The notes under the pieces: model-generated
The model's database searches: none
The model's input: the letters and a program-made list of their open reading frames with translations, nothing else
Told to the model about the DNA's origin: nothing
Position numbers and translations under genes: made by a program
In this document: piece by piece, positions 61,787 to 64,000 of the stretch
How the letters are laid out: the number at the start of each line of letters is the position of its first letter
Numbering within the stretch: the first letter of the stretch is position 1
Assembly: GCA_036488815.1 (NCBI GenBank)
Contig: DASXGX010000159.1
Coordinates: 1 to 64,000, forward strand
Origin: Roseiarcus sp036488815
GTDB lineage: Bacteria; Pseudomonadota; Alphaproteobacteria; Rhizobiales; Beijerinckiaceae
Length of the DNA: 64,000 bases
Direction of reading: 5' to 3'

Positions 61787-63136
61787 ATGGGCCTGCGCGC
61801 GCAAGCATCGAACTTGGCTGTGTTGCACGCCGCCGACGTGCTGCAGCCGCTGTTGCTTCTGCCCTATGCGGCGCGCGTGCTGGGACCTGAGCATTTCGGG
61901 CAGTACGCCTACGCGCTGAGCATCGGACAGATCGCCAGCACAGTCGTCGACTACGGCTTTCACTGGACCGCCCAGCGCGAGGCGGCCTCCGCGCGTCACG
62001 AGCCGGCGACGCTCGCTGCGATCCTCGCCGAAGTGTGCGTCACGAAAATGGTGTTGTTGCTTGTCGTGACGCTCGTCGGACTCGCCGCGGCGGACAGTTT
62101 TCTGGCCCTAAGCAAACCGATGTTTCTCAGCGTCATGCTGATCTCCGTTGGGAGCATCATGTTCCCAGCCTGGCTGTTCATCGGGCTTGAGCGCGCCTGG
62201 CAGGCGGCGATCGGCGTGGTGGTCGCGCGTGTCCTGGCGCTCATCGCCTTTTTTGCGATGGTCAAGTCGCCGGGCCAACTCGACATCGCCGTCGCCACGC
62301 AGGCCGCAATCCCGCTCATCTCGGGCGTCGTCACCTTGCCATTCCTGGTTGCCTTCGGGCTCGGCGGCTTCAGGTCGGTGTCCCTGTCGCGAATTGCGGC
62401 GCAACTGCGTAACGGCTGGCGAGGATTCCTCTTCACGTTTGTCGAGAGGGCGTTGATGACCCTGCCCGTTCCTCTCGTCGAACACTTCGGGGGTTACGCC
62501 GCCGCCGGCCAGTATTCGATCGCCGAAAAGTTCGTCAGCGCGACGAGGCCTTTCTTCCGTGTCATGTCGGAGACGTTCTTGCCGCGCGTGGCCTTCTATG
62601 CCCGCCACGATCCCGCCGCGGGAATCGCTCTGGTTTGGCGATCGTTGTCGACCCTCATCGTCGGCGCGTCGCTCAGCCTATTCCTATACTTCTTCGCGCC
62701 GTACTTGATCCTCCACCTGTTCGGCAGCGGCTATTCCGACGCGATCCCGATCGTCCGCACGATGGCGGTTCTGCCGGTTCTCATGAATGCGAATATCTGC
62801 ACGTCGAACCTCTATATGTTCAACTTCGGCCACGAGCGGGCCTGGGCCATTCTCACGGTCATCGGCTTGGCGGTCTTCCTCGCCCTCGCCTACATCCTTT
62901 CCCGCCATATGCTGAACCCGTCGATCGGCGTCGTCGCCGCGATCATCGCGAGGGAAAGCGTCGTGCTTGTCGTCTCCGCGGCTTTCTTCCTGAAGTTCGC
63001 CGCCGGCAGAGCCCGCACCCCCTCGCCTCAGAGCGTCGCCGAGGCGTTGCCCAGCGTCGCCGCCACGAGATCGTTACGCGCTTCCGCCGTTCTTTTGGCC
63101 CCTCGTTGGGGCGGCCAACCTCGCTCCGAACGTTAG
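61787..63136 (+). CDS. Wzx-like oligosaccharide flippase
   Basis: This 449-residue membrane protein has about twelve helices and the N-terminal NLAVLHAADVLQPLLLLPYAARVLGPEHFGQYAYALSIGQI segment typical of RfbX/Wzx transporters. Its frame is open upstream, but ATG 61787 follows an AAGGAT-type site. It is a second flippase, distinct from the first at 17818, and shows the locus here is a separate polysaccharide system. The C-terminal 55 residues are hydrophilic. Confidence 0.87.
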   Translation: MGLRAQASNLAVLHAADVLQPLLLLPYAARVLGPEHFGQYAYALSIGQIASTVVDYGFHWTAQREAASARHEPATLAAILAEVCVTKMVLLLVVTLVGLAAADSFLALSKPMFLSVMLISVGSIMFPAWLFIGLERAWQAAIGVVVARVLALIAFFAMVKSPGQLDIAVATQAAIPLISGVVTLPFLVAFGLGGFRSVSLSRIAAQLRNGWRGFLFTFVERALMTLPVPLVEHFGGYAAAGQYSIAEKFVSATRPFFRVMSETFLPRVAFYARHDPAAGIALVWRSLSTLIVGASLSLFLYFFAPYLILHLFGSGYSDAIPIVRTMAVLPVLMNANICTSNLYMFNFGHERAWAILTVIGLAVFLALAYILSRHMLNPSIGVVAAIIARESVVLVVSAAFFLKFAAGRARTPSPQSVAEALPSVAATRSLRASAVLLAPRWGGQPRSER

Positions 63137-63145
63137 GTCTCCCCG

Positions 63146-64000
63146 ATGATCCCCACCGCTCCGAACCGGCTTCTACCTTACGGCCTTCCCGCAGAGCCAC
63201 CCCGTCCCGACGAGCCGGACACGATGGACCTCCGGGCGGCGGTTCGCTTCATGCGCAAGAACGCGCGGCTCTTTCTCGTCTGGCTGGCCGCAGCCCTGTG
63301 CATCGGCGTCGCGTTCATCAAGATCACGCCCGCATATTACACCGCCTACACGACGCTCCTTCTCGAAGACCAGTTGGCGAGGCAGGTCGCCGACCAAGCC
63401 GGGCCAGCGGCGCCGGCGGATCCCGCTTACGCCGACAGCCAGGTCGAACTTCTTCAATCGTATGAGGTCGTCGGGCGCGTCGTCCAACAAGACCGCTTCA
63501 AAGACAGCCAAGAGGGTACATTTGAAGGGCTGTCCGCCCTCCTCTCCCAGTTCTTCTCTCGCGCGCAAGGGCGCGAAACGTCCGGCCCGTCTGCGGGGCT
63601 CGCCTCCTCCGACACTGCGACGACCGCGGCCGCGAAGGCGGCGTCGGAACGCTTCATCGCGATCCGACGCCTTCGGCATGGCCTCTCGGTTCGTCGAATA
63701 GGGGTTTCGAACGCGATCGAGATCGGCTTCACTTCGCGCGATCCCCTGCGCTCGGCGGCGATCGCGAACGCGGTCGCGCAGACCTATATCGACAATCAGG
63801 TCAATCAGAAACGCAAGACCCAGCAGGATGCGGCGGCTCGCGTCCAGGAAAGGCTGGCGGATTTGCGGGCCAAGGCGTTCATCCCGGACGGGCCGTTTTC
63901 AGGGCCGGAAACCGGGGAACAGGCGTTGGCGAAATCGCGCGAGCTTCAGACGCGGACCGAGACTTTTCGGGCGCTCTACAACAACCTTCTGCAGCGCCAT
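63146..64000 (+). CDS. Wzz/GumC-type chain-length determinant protein, C-terminus cut by right edge
   Basis: This protein starts at ATG 63146, 9 bp after the flippase stop, and runs off the window after 285 codons. Residues about 40-58 form a membrane helix (LFLVWLAAALCIGVAFIKI). Next comes the Wzz periplasmic domain (YTAYTTLLLEDQ, DSQVELLQSYEVVGRVV, SAAIANAVAQTYIDNQV), then a coiled coil and RTETFRALYNNLLQRH. The visible part aligns with the first half of Wzc/GumC-type co-polymerases. Whether a kinase domain follows cannot be seen. Its variable segment (residues about 130-165) is alanine/serine-rich. Confidence 0.88.
   Translation, partial: MIPTAPNRLLPYGLPAEPPRPDEPDTMDLRAAVRFMRKNARLFLVWLAAALCIGVAFIKITPAYYTAYTTLLLEDQLARQVADQAGPAAPADPAYADSQVELLQSYEVVGRVVQQDRFKDSQEGTFEGLSALLSQFFSRAQGRETSGPSAGLASSDTATTAAAKAASERFIAIRRLRHGLSVRRIGVSNAIEIGFTSRDPLRSAAIANAVAQTYIDNQVNQKRKTQQDAAARVQERLADLRAKAFIPDGPFSGPETGEQALAKSRELQTRTETFRALYNNLLQRH

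Noticed and set aside
1..64000. CRISPR array, tRNA, rRNA or insertion sequence
   Set aside because: I looked for regularly spaced repeats, cloverleaf-type sequences and transposase motifs with terminal inverted repeats and found none that I could support.

Overview
The window is GC-rich (AT-rich only in short intergenic stretches), tightly packed and free of rRNA, tRNA, CRISPR arrays and recognisable insertion sequences. The gene families point to an alphaproteobacterium of the Rhizobiales/Hyphomicrobiales type: a CUT1 sugar transporter with ROK repressor, Wza/Wzc-type exopolysaccharide genes, a PaoABC-type aldehyde oxidoreductase and many paralogous SDRs. The genus cannot be fixed from the sequence alone.

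Region A (1-8162) is a sugar-uptake and oxidation operon on the minus strand: binding protein, two permeases, ATPase, SDR, TIM-barrel isomerase/epimerase and a second SDR cut by the left edge. A divergent ROK repressor lies upstream, and a TTGACA promoter sits between the two.

Region B (8194-28374) is an exopolysaccharide locus: PPP-type phosphatase, WcaJ-like initiating transferase, small ExoX-like membrane protein, Wza-like export lipoprotein, Wzc-like co-polymerase/tyrosine kinase, Wzy-like polymerase, GH5 glycanase, Wzx-like flippase, several glycosyltransferases (one a GT4-GT26 fusion), a methyltransferase and a polysaccharide deacetylase.

Region C (28650-46680) is catabolic. A LacI regulator with three copies of a TGCAANCGNTTGCA operator faces an operon of intradiol dioxygenase, SDR, BKACE (beta-keto acid cleavage enzyme), MDR reductase, cupin and two deaminase-type amidohydrolases, closed by a perfect rho-independent terminator. 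The enzyme set suggests a thioester-forming route from a hydroxyquinol-like ring, maleylacetate and 3-oxoadipate to succinyl-CoA plus acetoacetate, fed by hydrolytic deamination. This is my main candidate for an undescribed system. An MFS transporter follows on the other strand, then a LysR-divergent operon of aldo/keto reductase, two cupins and PaoABC. A small SnoaL-like gene at the end of the region D operon is frameshifted.

Region D (46725-57782) is a nucleotide-sugar operon: GmhA, an HddC-GmhB fusion, an SDR epimerase, an HddA-type kinase, an RmlC-like epimerase, a SAF-domain oxidoreductase, Gmd and Fcl. It should make GDP-D-glycero-D-manno-heptose, probably a modified form, plus GDP-L-fucose or a deoxyheptose. 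A glycosyltransferase and a GMC oxidoreductase lie upstream.

Region E (58004-64000) begins a second polysaccharide locus: parallel beta-helix protein, FkbM methyltransferase, GT26, deacetylase, Wzx-like flippase and a Wzz/GumC-type protein cut by the right edge. A 32-bp perfect palindrome lies in its divergent intergenic region.
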